Counted from the first letter of the stretch, positions 8,336 through 16,992 are shown. The stretch: 30,327 nt of DNA from CAYVUI01 sp964454745 (GCA_964454745.1 CAYVUI010000051.1:1-30327); one strand, 5' to 3'. Made by a program: numbers and translations. Notes: generated by a model from the sequence alone, not told the origin.

Positions 8336-9838
8336 ATGAACATAAAACGAAGAGATTTTATAAAATCTGTAGGTCTGGGAGCGACTGCAATTAGTCTTGG
8401 GCAAACTTCTGCTTTTGCAAAATCAATGCAAAATTCACTTAAACCTTCAAAAAAACCGAACGTTATAATAGTTTTTACTGACCAGCTTAGAAGCCATGCC
8501 ATTGGGTCCTATGGAAACAGTTTTGTTCACACTCCTAACATTGACGGGCTCGCTCGTAATGGACTCCGTTTTGAAAACGGAATCTCGACATGCCCCACCT
8601 GCGTAGCAGCTCGGTCGGAATTGCTTTCCGGGCAGCACTCTCGAACATGCGTTGGTTCGCGACTCAATGAAGTCGTTTCGCATTTGGGTAGAGATGATCG
8701 CCTTAAATTTAAAGATACAACTCTTGCTGAAGAGTTTAAGAAATTGGGCTATAAGACTGCTCAGGTTGGAAAATGGCATGTTGATACTCGTCCCTCCCTT
8801 CTTGGATTCGATGAAAGCCTGATCGTTGGAAAAATATTTACGAAAGGAAATTTCTGGAAAAATGAAGGCCCGTCTTATGATGTTGATGGTTTTACGGCTG
8901 ACCATGAGATCGCGACAGTAAAGGAGTATATTAAAGAAAATAAAGATAATCCTTTCTTTCTTTATTATAATATCACTTCACCACACATGCCCGTCCTTGA
9001 TGTTCCATACCAGTATTCACATATGTATGATCATAAGAATGTTCCTCTTAGAAAAAATGTATGGAAAAATGAAAAATTGCCCTATAATGAAAAGTGGTTT
9101 CACATATACATGTGGCTCCATGGTTGGGGTCACGAATATAAACCGGCTACGGCTAAAATACCGCCTGGTTTTGATCTACGGAATCTGGCTGCATTATATT
9201 ACGGCTCAGTGACATGGGTTGACGATCTTCTGGGTGAATTGCTGAATTCTCTTAAAGATAATGGGCTTGAAAATGATACGATTATTGTTTTTTCATCAGA
9301 CCATGGTGATCAGCTCGGCAGCCATCATTTATGGAACAAAGCGAGATTATATGAAGAATCGATCAATATACCCATGATCTACAGCTGGCCGGGTAGAATC
9401 AAGGGGGGAGTCAACGGCAATCAAATCGCTTCTTTAATAGATATTATGCCGACACTGCTTGACCTGTGCGGGGCTGACATTCCCCAAAGCGTTCATGGAC
9501 AAAGCCTAAAACCTATACTATTTGGGCAGGGTACTACTCTTGACAGAAATTATGAATTTGTGGAAACAGCTTACGGTAAAATAGGTATACGCACTCCAAC
9601 ACACATGTATGGTGTTTCTTTAGATGAGAATGACCGTAAAATTGAAGATGACAAATATATGTTTTATGATCTGAACGAAGATCCTTATGAAATGAATAAC
9701 ATGGCTGACGGTTTACAGCAGGAGAAAACGGCTAAAGAACTGCGAGAAATGCTAATTGCATGGGACATGAAAACCCCCAGATTGAAAAGTGTGGAATACC
9801 GACCTTATTTTTATAGAAAAAGGAATTTTGTCGAGTAA
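8336..9838 (+). CDS. Formylglycine-dependent sulfatase with Tat-type signal
   Basis: The 500-aa protein is a type I sulfatase. The N-terminus has IKRRDFIKS, a twin-arginine export motif followed by a hydrophobic stretch ending AFA. The signature CVAAR (Cys89 to Arg93) is the C-x-A-x-R variant in which Cys89 is converted to formylglycine. TDQLRS (Asp49, Gln50) and SSDHGDQLGSHH supply metal ligands, and GKWHVD lies downstream of the signature as in the family. The start has AAAGGAG close upstream and full family length is reached. It would remove sulfate esters from a glycan, outside the inner membrane. The substrate is unknown. It is followed by a MITE-like element and an SSS transporter. Maturation needs a formylglycine-generating or anSME enzyme encoded elsewhere. 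Confidence 0.93.
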   Translation: MNIKRRDFIKSVGLGATAISLGQTSAFAKSMQNSLKPSKKPNVIIVFTDQLRSHAIGSYGNSFVHTPNIDGLARNGLRFENGISTCPTCVAARSELLSGQHSRTCVGSRLNEVVSHLGRDDRLKFKDTTLAEEFKKLGYKTAQVGKWHVDTRPSLLGFDESLIVGKIFTKGNFWKNEGPSYDVDGFTADHEIATVKEYIKENKDNPFFLYYNITSPHMPVLDVPYQYSHMYDHKNVPLRKNVWKNEKLPYNEKWFHIYMWLHGWGHEYKPATAKIPPGFDLRNLAALYYGSVTWVDDLLGELLNSLKDNGLENDTIIVFSSDHGDQLGSHHLWNKARLYEESINIPMIYSWPGRIKGGVNGNQIASLIDIMPTLLDLCGADIPQSVHGQSLKPILFGQGTTLDRNYEFVETAYGKIGIRTPTHMYGVSLDENDRKIEDDKYMFYDLNEDPYEMNNMADGLQQEKTAKELREMLIAWDMKTPRLKSVEYRPYFYRKRNFVE

Positions 9839-10164
9839 TATATTTCAGTCCACTTTTCAACTGCATCATGAGCCTGTTGCACAAACCTTTTTTTTCGGAA
9901 AGTGTAATAACGGTTTTTGACAGCAAAAATTCGGTTTCATTGTTGCATTTATGGTTTTATGCAACAGGCTTTCTCAATAATATAATTCAAACTGCTTTGG
10001 AATGCAACCACTTCATTGTTTAGGCCGTAACAGCCAATACAGAAAAATCAAAATTGTAATGACTACATAGAAGAAAGTTACGTTCCTGTCGCCGTCAATA
10101 ACAGTTTAGCAATATTATAAAATATTGCGAGCATAGGTGAAGCATAACATTAATAGGAGCTTAT
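9839..10164. other. Intergenic region with palindromic element
   Basis: The 326 bp between the sulfatase and the SSS symporter contain the 100-bp inverted-repeat element described separately (9871-9970), then AT-rich sequence without a convincing ORF, and finally the symporter's ribosome binding site (TAGGAGC) just before 10165. Confidence 0.4.
9871..9970. mobile_element. MITE-like element, 11-bp perfect inverted ends
   Basis: AGCCTGTTGCA at 9871-9881 is repeated in perfect inverted orientation as TGCAACAGGCT at 9960-9970. Similarity continues imperfectly inward (CAAACC against TAAAACC read on the other strand). The right arm also forms a local hairpin with TGTTGCAT at 9941-9948 and ATGCAACA at 9959-9966. 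The xxCCTGTTGCA type of end resembles terminal repeats of several insertion-sequence families, but there is no transposase and no clear target-site duplication. It may also act as a transcription terminator for the sulfatase gene. Confidence 0.5.
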
Positions 10165-11904
10165 ATGGCGAGCCTTGATATTTCGATTATAGTTTTATAT
10201 TTGGTTGTGACATTATTCCTGGGATTTTACTACCAGAAGAAAGCGACGGGAGGTTTGGAGTCATATTTTCTTGGCAACAAGACCCTGCCCTGGTGGATGC
10301 TGGCAATGAGTGGTACGGCAACTAATTTTTCAGTTGCCGGCACTGTCTGGCAGATGTCGATGTTGTTTTTGCTTGGAATGAAATCTTATTGGCTGCAGTG
10401 GGGCTATGCATTGCCGATCTACGCATTTTATATGGCGTTTGTTGCGATTTGGATTCGCCGAACCGAAGTGATGACAGCGGCAGAGCTTGTAAAATTCCGA
10501 TTTGGTGAAGATACAGGTGGTATCATCGCTCGGATACTAACCGCTGTGTACGGTATTACCGCATCAGCCGCGTTTATTGGGATGGCATTTGTCGTTATTG
10601 CAAAATTTGCCGAATCCTACGGCTACCCTCCTGTTACGACTGCAGTAATCGTGACCTGCCTCACAGGTGCCTATGTAGTCGCTGGAGGTTTTAGAAGTGT
10701 AATTGTAACGGATTTTCTACAGGCCACTTTGCTTGGAATTGTCAGCATTATTTTGGCAGTAATAGCATATAACACAGTTATACCGGACCAACTAGCCCAT
10801 AACATTGGTAATGTCCAAAATTGGTTATCATTAGAATTAGCACGTCGGACTGATGTGCCGGAATATGAGTATTTTGCGCGTCAGACCTCTTCGCTTATAC
10901 TGGTTGGCGTCGTAATTTGTCTAAGCGTTTCCGCCGGTGGTTTTGGTGAACAGCGTTTTCTTGCGGCTAAAAATACCTCTGATGCGGCCAAGGTCGGAGC
11001 TGCTTGGGGCATAATGCTGATTCCACGTTGGTTTATGACAGCCGCAATTGTCATATTAGGCTTCATGGCATTTTCTTATTCGGAGGTAACTGATGCCGAT
11101 AAATTGCTGCCATGGGTCATGGATAAATATGTACCTGCCGGCGGTATCAAAGGGCTGGTCATCGCTGCCTTTATTGCAGCATTTATGTCTACCATCAGTT
11201 CATTAATCAATACCGGTGCTTCGTTGATGATTCGTGATATCTGGCAGCCGTTTTTCTGTCCTGAGGCCGATGATAAACACTTGGTTCATATTAGCTACGT
11301 TGGAAGTGTACTTATTGTAGCATTGGGCATGTTGATAGGCATTATATGCTTTAGGTCTTCATCATTAAATAAGCTTTTTGTGTGGATAATGACCGGCCTT
11401 GGCGCATCCTGCATAATTCCGGGGCTTCTTCGCTGGTACTGGTGGAGAACCAATTCTTGGGGAATGATTATATCAGGAATTTGCACATTGCCCCCGATGA
11501 TAATGATGCTGACAACCGATATCCCATGGTACTTTCTGACACCTGTGATCATGCTGGTTTCCTTCGTTAGCTGCGTAGTCGGTTCATGCCTCACCCCCAA
11601 AATTGATGAAACATGTATTCAGACATTTTACAAAATGGTGCGACCGTTTGGCCTCTGGCGCCCGGTCTATGAAAGCTTGGGCATGAATAAAGCAGACCAT
11701 AGAAAATACACAGATAACATACTGCTTATAATGATCAACTGTACAATAGGAACAATTGCTCTATTTGCATGTTATATGTTTCCGGTATATTTGATTGGCC
11801 ACTGGTATATGTATGCTGGCATTACTCTGGCAGTCATCATTGCAGCATCTATTGTGCTATATTTTACATGGTATCGCAGCGTTATTCTTCCTCAAAAAAA
11901 GTGA
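10165..11904 (+). CDS. SSS-family sodium/solute symporter (579 aa)
   Basis: This is a polytopic membrane protein of the sodium:solute symporter family (SSS, SGLT-like). Evidence includes a hydrophobic first helix (about 7-23), the early SYFLGNKTLPWWMLAMS region typical of the family, and the conserved GGFRSVIVTDFLQ segment (about 174-186). Many further hydrophobic helices follow over the full length. The ATG has a good AGGAG. In planctomycete and lentisphaeral polysaccharide loci such carriers accompany sulfatases, so import of a sugar released by the upstream enzymes is likely. The specific substrate cannot be read from sequence. It ends about 110 bp before the URO-D pseudogene and was probably co-transcribed with it. 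Confidence 0.92.
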   Translation: MASLDISIIVLYLVVTLFLGFYYQKKATGGLESYFLGNKTLPWWMLAMSGTATNFSVAGTVWQMSMLFLLGMKSYWLQWGYALPIYAFYMAFVAIWIRRTEVMTAAELVKFRFGEDTGGIIARILTAVYGITASAAFIGMAFVVIAKFAESYGYPPVTTAVIVTCLTGAYVVAGGFRSVIVTDFLQATLLGIVSIILAVIAYNTVIPDQLAHNIGNVQNWLSLELARRTDVPEYEYFARQTSSLILVGVVICLSVSAGGFGEQRFLAAKNTSDAAKVGAAWGIMLIPRWFMTAAIVILGFMAFSYSEVTDADKLLPWVMDKYVPAGGIKGLVIAAFIAAFMSTISSLINTGASLMIRDIWQPFFCPEADDKHLVHISYVGSVLIVALGMLIGIICFRSSSLNKLFVWIMTGLGASCIIPGLLRWYWWRTNSWGMIISGICTLPPMIMMLTTDIPWYFLTPVIMLVSFVSCVVGSCLTPKIDETCIQTFYKMVRPFGLWRPVYESLGMNKADHRKYTDNILLIMINCTIGTIALFACYMFPVYLIGHWYMYAGITLAVIIAASIVLYFTWYRSVILPQKK

Positions 11905-12013
11905 TGGAAGATGAATAATTGCTTTTGAGAATCATAAAATCAGAAGAAGATAATCTATTAACTCACAGAGAAATGCAGGATGAAATAGAATGTGTAAATG
12001 CACAGGAGCGTGC

Positions 12014-12400
12014 ATGGATCCAAGAAAGAGATTATTGACGGTATTAAAGAGAGAGGTGCCGGATTGTGTGCCGGTGGCCCCGGATTTTTCTTACATGGTG
12101 AACATCAAAAAGAGGACGGATGGGATAAAAGTCAAACAAGGTGCCCTCGCCCATGTTCACTCTTGCGGTCCTGAAAAGGAACTGGTCCGGATATTTACGG
12201 AAGAGACTGATCTGGCCGTCATTGATCCTCTCGATACGCTCCCCATTGGCGATTGTGATATAAGCAAGCAAAAAGGCGATTGACGATGCTAAATCGGAAG
12301 ACGGTTTATTCTCTCAACGGGCGATCAGTGCGACCGCGATTGACCGGAAGAAAATATAAGGGCGATGGTCAAAACCGCTGGAAACTATGGAAAGTATTGA
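12014..12400 (+). pseudogene. Internally deleted URO-D/MtaA-like gene remnant
   Basis: An AGGAG at about 12004 precedes ATG 12014. The first codons (MDPRKRLLTVLKREVPD then VPVAPD) match the N-terminus of uroporphyrinogen-decarboxylase-family proteins. After about 30 residues the sequence jumps to the C-terminal part with the HVHSCG zinc-site motif and IDPLDTLPIGDCD. The frame stops at 12283. A second frame continues as KAIDDAKSEDG and a third ends AMVKTAGNYGKY then TGA at 12398-12400, the usual family C-terminus. A family member is about 350 aa, so roughly 200 residues are missing, plus frameshifts. The reading frame actually open here begins at 11990. This is a decayed gene, downstream of the SSS symporter. 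Confidence 0.75.
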
Positions 12401-12473
12401 ACTGGACCTGATGTATAAATACTCATCTTCGATCAATTTATCGATCTATAACAGATGGAAAGGGGATTATTCA

Positions 12474-14075
12474 ATGATAAGTAACAGACGACAATTTTTA
12501 AAATCATGTGCGTTTACATTTGCTGCTGTTGGATATTTGCCTCTGAATTCCTGTAAGAAGTCAACTCATATTTCTACAAATAATTCAGAATCTTCAACTA
12601 AACTCATTCAGAATTTAAAAAAACCTAATGTTATTTTCATAATGGCTGATGACATGGGATATGGCGATGCAGGGTGTTATAATGATAATTCAAAAATACC
12701 AACCCCTAACATTGATTATCTCGCAAAACAGGGTCTTAAATTTACAGATGCTCATTCTCCATCGGCAGTATGTTCGCCCACAAGATATGGGTTATTGACT
12801 GGCCGTTATGCTTGGCGAACCCGAATGAAAAATTGGGTTTTAACGAATTTTTGCAGACCTTTGATTGAACCTGACAGGTTGACTCTTGCAAGCCTTTTCA
12901 AGGATTGTGGATACCAAACGGCCTGTATAGGCAAATGGCATTTAGGTCTTGGTTGGCAAACAAAAGATGGCCGGGAGATCCCTCTTAATATATGGGCAGT
13001 CAAGGGCATTGTCGATAAGGGATGGAATATCAATTATTCCAAAAAAATCGAAGATGGTCCCCTTGACTTGGGTTTTGACTATTTTTACGGCGGTCCAGGT
13101 AATTATTCGGCTCCGCCTTATTGTTTTATTGAAAATCGACAAATAAAAGGAATACCGGATATTGAAAAAAATAAGCTGGATTATTCACCAAGGTTTCCCG
13201 GACCAATGAACCCGGGACCAATGGCCAAAGACTGGAAAGACGATCAAATTGGAAGCATAATAACTAATAAGGCTGTTCAAACAATTGAAAGATTTGCGAA
13301 AAGCAAAATACCTTTCTTTTTGTATTTGCCTTTACACGCCCCGCATCGACCTTGTGTTCCTCCATCCTTTGTACAGGGCGCTTCACAAGCTGGCAATAGA
13401 GGGGACATGGTGGCAGAAGTGGATTGGACTGTTGGGCAGTTGTTGAACACCTTAAAAAAACATGATATCGAAAAAGACACCATAGTGATTTTTACCAGTG
13501 ATAATGGAGCTACCCACGCAGGTTATAAAGAAGGCGTGACTTTTGAAAAGAAATACGGACATAATCCAAATCGACCTTGGCGGGGGTATAAAGCACAGAT
13601 ATGGGAAGGAGGACATCGTGTTCCATTCATTATAAAATGGTCCGGAATCATAGAGCCAGGCACGATTAACAGATCTCCCATAATGCTTACGGATATGATG
13701 GCTTCTTTTGCGGCACTATTGAATTATGAGCTTCCTGATAATGCGGCCCCGGACAGCCATAATGTACTGCCAAATCTACTCGGGAAAAAGATTGACGATG
13801 GCTCAGAAAGGACAATGGTATTTCATAGTTGTTTCGGCCGATTCTCGATTCGAAGCGGTAAATGGAAACTAGTTCTGCCTAATCCTCCTTTGAAAAAACC
13901 GGATGAAAGAAGGCCCGGTTGGGCTATGCCGGGAGGTAAAGAACCGCAACTTTTTGATATCTATGAAGACCCTCAGGAAACAAAAGATTTAGCATTACAG
14001 CATCCGGAAATTACTCAAAAACTTGAGGAAACACTTATAAAAATAAAAAAGCTGGATATGAAAGGATCGCAATAA
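12474..14075 (+). CDS. Formylglycine-dependent sulfatase, Tat/lipoprotein-like signal
   Basis: The frame opens further upstream at 12387, but that part overlaps the URO-D remnant. ATG 12474 has AAAGGGG upstream and starts with SNRRQFLKS, a textbook twin-arginine motif. The hydrophobic stretch ends PLNSC, a possible lipobox with Cys27, so the enzyme may be lipid-anchored. The signature CSPTR (Cys100 to Arg104) is the standard C-x-P-x-R formylglycine site, Asp59/Asp60 in MADDMGYGD are metal ligands, GKWHLG follows, and FTSDNGA is the later metal-binding block. The 533-aa length fits arylsulfatase A-type enzymes. It lies 41 bp upstream of a truncated sulfatase, probably in the same transcript. 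Substrate unknown. Confidence 0.93.
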   Translation: MISNRRQFLKSCAFTFAAVGYLPLNSCKKSTHISTNNSESSTKLIQNLKKPNVIFIMADDMGYGDAGCYNDNSKIPTPNIDYLAKQGLKFTDAHSPSAVCSPTRYGLLTGRYAWRTRMKNWVLTNFCRPLIEPDRLTLASLFKDCGYQTACIGKWHLGLGWQTKDGREIPLNIWAVKGIVDKGWNINYSKKIEDGPLDLGFDYFYGGPGNYSAPPYCFIENRQIKGIPDIEKNKLDYSPRFPGPMNPGPMAKDWKDDQIGSIITNKAVQTIERFAKSKIPFFLYLPLHAPHRPCVPPSFVQGASQAGNRGDMVAEVDWTVGQLLNTLKKHDIEKDTIVIFTSDNGATHAGYKEGVTFEKKYGHNPNRPWRGYKAQIWEGGHRVPFIIKWSGIIEPGTINRSPIMLTDMMASFAALLNYELPDNAAPDSHNVLPNLLGKKIDDGSERTMVFHSCFGRFSIRSGKWKLVLPNPPLKKPDERRPGWAMPGGKEPQLFDIYEDPQETKDLALQHPEITQKLEETLIKIKKLDMKGSQ

Positions 14076-14116
14076 CATTTTTTCGGCAATGGTATTTCTT
14101 TGAAAAGGAGTATTTT

Positions 14117-14551
14117 ATGATAACAAATAGACGTCAATTTCTCCAATCGTGTGCAGTCACAATAGGGATTGGTCATTTTATGAATATTAAAAGTCAAGCC
14201 CAAAGCTCCCCTGCATCTATTATGAGTAAAAATACCAACCCAAATGTATTGGTCATTATGTGCGATCAACTGTATTCCAAAGCATTAAGTTGTTACGGTG
14301 GCCCCGTAGACACCCCAAATATTAACCGTATTGCGAATGAAGGAGTTCGTTTCTCGCAGGCAACTTGTCCAACCCCCACCTGTTCACCCAGCCGGGCAAC
14401 ATTTGTTACCGGTATGTACCCTCATGCTCACGGAGTTGTTGAAAACATTCATGCTCAGCGACAACATGGATTCACGCCCGAGGATACCACAACAGAAAAA
14501 ATACTTTTCGAAGACGGTTATCATACTCATCATTTCGGTAAGGGTAAATGA
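14117..14551 (+). pseudogene. Truncated third sulfatase, N-terminal fragment only
   Basis: An AAAGGAG precedes ATG 14117. The 144 residues begin with TNRRQFLQS (twin-arginine motif) and include MCDQLYSKA metal ligands and the complete signature CSPSR (Cys89 to Arg93), followed by ATFVTGMYPH. The protein then ends HHFGKGK-stop exactly where sulfatases continue GKWH. About 300 residues, with most metal and substrate residues, are missing, so it should be inactive. The next DNA carries an unrelated reading-frame tail and an excisionase-like gene, so truncation looks like a deletion or insertion junction near 14538 rather than a point mutation. Confidence 0.8.
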
Positions 14552-14636
14552 TGAATCCGTCATTGAAGAATATGATATGCAGAAAACTACGATGCGAATC
14601 GAAGAAGAAAAATGCCGAAAAAAAATAACAAAATAA
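14539..14636 (+). pseudogene. C-terminal tail of an unknown mobile-element gene
   Basis: Immediately after the sulfatase homology ends, another frame reads VNDESVIEEYDMQ and then a Glu/Lys-rich tail to a TAA at 14634-14636. It looks coding-like and overlaps the start of the HTH gene by 25 bp, as adjacent genes of small mobile elements often do. No start for it exists here because its 5' part is replaced by sulfatase sequence. The identity is unknown and the fragment is short. Confidence 0.35.
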
Positions 14637-14854
14637 ACAAACAAGAGCATAAATTTATCAGTGAAAAAACATTATCCGAGATGTGGGACTGTCATAGGTC
14701 AACAATTGGGAGAATACTTCAAGAGTCGGGTATTCGACCATATTATTTTGGAAAAACAAGGAATGGATTAAAGCGATATGCTGTGTCTGATATAGAGGCA
14801 TTTATAAATCAAAGTCAGGCACCAGGGTCGGATATTTCAAACGGGGAAAACTGA
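14612..14854 (+). CDS. Excisionase/AlpA-like helix-turn-helix protein
   Basis: The 80-aa protein has a winged-HTH pattern of the MerR/excisionase (AlpA, Xis) type. FISEKTLSEMWDCHRSTIGRI forms the HTH, GIRPYYFGKTRNG the wing, and KRYAVSDIEAFI the closing helix that is characteristic of 'helix-turn-helix domain, excisionase family' proteins. Flanking residues are basic (N-terminus) and acidic (C-terminus). The ribosome binding site is weak (GAAGAAG). It lies about 310 bp from the tRNA-Glu 3' fragment at 15164, the usual neighbourhood of a directionality factor or regulator of a tRNA-targeting integrative element. No integrase is found nearby. Confidence 0.7.
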   Translation: MPKKNNKINKQEHKFISEKTLSEMWDCHRSTIGRILQESGIRPYYFGKTRNGLKRYAVSDIEAFINQSQAPGSDISNGEN

Positions 14855-15163
14855 AGAACCTTCACTTCCATATGCCATAAAAAAACATTGAAATTGAGAA
14901 TAGCAATTGTATGCCCTAATTGTTATTGCCTCTACTCCTTGGAGGAGAAATGTGTGTTTTTTCCAGTTTACAAAAAAAGGTATTATATTATCGAGAGAAA
15001 AGGTATAATATTTATGGTAAAAAGAGATGCAAGAAAATTTGATACTGTAAATGGTAGCGACATGCATCGAATACAACATATGCAACTAAGTGCTGAAATT
15101 TTAAATTATTGTAAATACATAACTTATGGCAATAGAAGAATTTAGCGAAAGCCCCTGACAAGT
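14855..15163 (+). other. Element end: non-coding gap before attachment site
   Basis: About 310 AT-rich bases between the excisionase-like gene and the tRNA-Glu fragment. A GGAGG at 14941 precedes an ATG at 14950 that opens only 30 codons, and another frame begins at TTG 14888 without a ribosome binding site; neither is convincing. The AGCCCC at 15150-15155 equals the 5' acceptor strand expected for the tRNA-Glu but no D-arm follows. This is where integrase arm sites would be expected. Confidence 0.35.
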
Positions 15164-15204
15164 TTCTCATCCCGGTAACAGGGGTTCGAATCCCCTTGGG
15201 GCTA
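15164..15204 (+). other. tRNA-Glu(CTC) 3' half: attachment-site remnant
   Basis: The segment reads as the 3' half of tRNA-Glu: anticodon loop TTCTCAT (15164-15170, anticodon CTC), 3' anticodon strand CCCGG, variable loop TAAC, T-arm AGGGG-TTCGAAT-CCCCT, acceptor strand TGGGGCT and discriminator A. The bases before the loop (ACAAGT) do not pair with CCCGG, and no D-arm or anticodon 5' strand is present, so this is not a functional tRNA. A break at the anticodon loop is the classic crossover point of tyrosine integrases. The 3' side would be chromosome and the left side the element. Confidence 0.72.
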
Positions 15205-15210
15205 TTTTCA

Positions 15211-15237
15211 GGGTGTAGCATACTACACCCCTTTTTT
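15211..15237 (+). terminator. Rho-independent terminator after tRNA-Glu 3' half
   Basis: A perfect 8-bp stem GGGTGTAG / CTACACCC encloses loop CATA, followed by C and six T residues. It begins six bases after the tRNA-Glu 3' end, so it is most simply the original terminator of the tRNA gene, left with the displaced 3' half on the chromosomal side. Confidence 0.8.
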
Positions 15238-15312
15238 ATGCGCCTATGCGGAGTTTTGAGGTCCATTTCTTTTCAGTAGCAACGAGGCTGGATTTCGGGT
15301 ACAAATGCAGTT

Positions 15313-15774
15313 ATGGAATTGAATGATGAATACTATATGAGCCTTGCTCTTGGGCAGGCCCAGCAGGCATGGGAAGACGGCGATGTTCCGATCGGGTGTG
15401 TGATACTCTATCAGGACCAGATCGTCGCCAAGGCGCGCAACCAGCGAGAACTGCTCAACGACCCGACCGCGCATGCGGAAATGATTGCCCTGACCCAGGC
15501 GGCTGACGCGGTGGGCTCGTGGCGGTTGCACGGCTGTACGCTGTATGTGACACTGGAGCCTTGCTGTATGTGCGCGGGTGCCCTGGTGCTGGCCCGAATC
15601 GATCGGCTGGTTTTCGGCTGCTATGACCCCAAGGCAGGGGCCTGCGGGAGCCTGTACAATATCGTAGAGGATGCCCGCCTGAACCACCGGATTCCGGTTA
15701 CGGACCGTGTGCTCGAAGAGCCCTGTTCGCAGATTTTAAAGGATTTTTTTGCCCAGAGAAGGGCGCAATCCTAA
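15313..15774 (+). CDS. tadA: tRNA-specific adenosine deaminase TadA
   Basis: The 153-aa protein is a cytidine-deaminase-fold enzyme converting adenosine 34 of tRNA-Arg(ACG) to inosine. The zinc and catalytic motif is complete: His54-Ala-Glu56 (proton shuttle Glu56) and Pro83-Cys84-Cys85-Met-Cys87, giving the PCxxC ligands. DGDVPIGCV near the N-terminus and YDPKAGACGS downstream are typical of TadA. No strong Shine-Dalgarno precedes ATG 15313, but the start gives the usual length. It is a housekeeping gene, visibly GC-richer than the DNA left of 15.2 kb, and supports the view that this stretch is chromosomal backbone. Confidence 0.93.
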   Translation: MELNDEYYMSLALGQAQQAWEDGDVPIGCVILYQDQIVAKARNQRELLNDPTAHAEMIALTQAADAVGSWRLHGCTLYVTLEPCCMCAGALVLARIDRLVFGCYDPKAGACGSLYNIVEDARLNHRIPVTDRVLEEPCSQILKDFFAQRRAQS

Positions 15775-15819
15775 ACGTTATTGGAAAAAAGAAGAATATA
15801 TCAAGAGGGACAGAAATTT

Positions 15820-16992
15820 ATGAGTGAGATCGTGAAATATGGCTTAATCGGCGCGGGCGACAGGGCGGCCCAGTTGTTTCGTCACCTGGTTCATCATCAG
15901 GACAAGGTGATCCTCGCTTCGGTTTATGATCCAAATTCGCAAAGGGCACAGCAGTTTGCAGACGAATTCGGTTCGAACCAGACCCGGATCTGCAGCAATG
16001 GCAATGAGATCATTGATGATCCCGCGATACCCTGGATTATGGATTGTTCTCCTAATTGTTTCCATCGGGAGTATATTACCAGGGCTTTTGAGGCGGGTAA
16101 GCATGTTTTTGGTGAAAAACCCCTGGCAACGACCATTGAGGATTGTATCGCGATCCATAACGCTCATAAGGCCTCCGGGCGTTTTTTTGCCACGGGGTTC
16201 GTGCTTCGATACTCCGCACTCTATCGAAAAGCAAAAGAACTGATTGACCAGGGCGTAATCGGCAAGGTGGTTACCATTGAAGCGGATGAGAATATCCCGC
16301 CGGCGCATGGGGGGTATATCATGAGCGGCTGGCGGAGAAAGAGCGAGATTTCCGGGCCGCATATCCTTGAAAAATGCTGCCATGATCTTGACCTGCTAAA
16401 CTGGCTGATAGATTCGCTGCCTGTGAAAACCGCTTCTTTCGGCGGATTGAATATCTTTACGCCGGAAAACCGGGATCATCTTACCAAATTTAAATCTGAA
16501 ACAGGACAAGGCTCGATTTACCTTGAATGGCCCCAGCCGACAAGGGAAATTGATGATCCGTTTGCCGGTCAAAAGGACATTATTGACAACCAGGTGGCAA
16601 TCCTTGAGTATGCCAGCGGTGCCCGGGCGACATTCCACACCACCCTGGCCAATGCGATCCATGAGCGGAGAATGTATATTTGCGGAACCGAGGGGACGAT
16701 TATTCTCGAACTGTATAGTTCTGCGCTGCGGATAAAACGGATCGGATATGGCCAAGAGGCTTGCGAACAGGTGTTTGATTTTCATACCGAAGGGGACGGC
16801 CACGGCGGGGGCGACAGGATTATTGTCGAAGAACTGGTTGACAGTATGGTAAACGGAATTGCCCCCCGGTGCAGCGGAAAAGAAGGTTTGTACAGTGCGG
16901 TGGTCAGCCTTGCAATCGAGAAGGCGCGGGTGGAAGGTACGGTCGTTGACTTGCGGGAAATATGGGACCGGCTGGAAGTGTCGGTTTCGTAG
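15820..16992 (+). CDS. Gfo/Idh/MocA-family NAD(P) oxidoreductase
   Basis: The frame extends upstream to TTG 15781, but ATG 15820 has AAGAGGGA about 9 bp before it and starts directly with the Rossmann fold, giving 390 aa. GLIGAGDR (about 8-15) is the nucleotide-binding loop, GEKPLA (Glu99-Lys100-Pro101) is the family EKP motif with the catalytic-site lysine, and CCHDLDLLNW (His188, Asp189) is the conserved active-site helix of the C-terminal domain. No signal peptide is seen, so it is cytoplasmic, unlike Tat-exported planctomycete paralogs. These enzymes oxidise or reduce hydroxyls of sugars, inositols or bile pigments; the substrate here is unknown. It lies 45 bp after tadA and 82 bp before the URO-D-family gene. 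Confidence 0.9.
   Translation: MSEIVKYGLIGAGDRAAQLFRHLVHHQDKVILASVYDPNSQRAQQFADEFGSNQTRICSNGNEIIDDPAIPWIMDCSPNCFHREYITRAFEAGKHVFGEKPLATTIEDCIAIHNAHKASGRFFATGFVLRYSALYRKAKELIDQGVIGKVVTIEADENIPPAHGGYIMSGWRRKSEISGPHILEKCCHDLDLLNWLIDSLPVKTASFGGLNIFTPENRDHLTKFKSETGQGSIYLEWPQPTREIDDPFAGQKDIIDNQVAILEYASGARATFHTTLANAIHERRMYICGTEGTIILELYSSALRIKRIGYGQEACEQVFDFHTEGDGHGGGDRIIVEELVDSMVNGIAPRCSGKEGLYSAVVSLAIEKARVEGTVVDLREIWDRLEVSVS

Noticed and set aside
14888..15145. 85-codon plus-strand frame with a CPNCYC motif
   Set aside because: It starts at TTG without a ribosome binding site, has no recognisable continuation, and lies in the element end; too weak for a gene call.
15150..15204. Complete tRNA gene
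   Set aside because: AGCCCC at 15150 could pair with the acceptor 3' strand, but the D-arm and the 5' anticodon strand are missing, so it cannot fold as a tRNA.
15012..15266. Minus-strand 84-codon frame containing GIRTPVTGMRNL
   Set aside because: It is the reverse translation of the tRNA-Glu T-arm and terminator; this peptide is a known type of spurious ORF over tRNA sequence.
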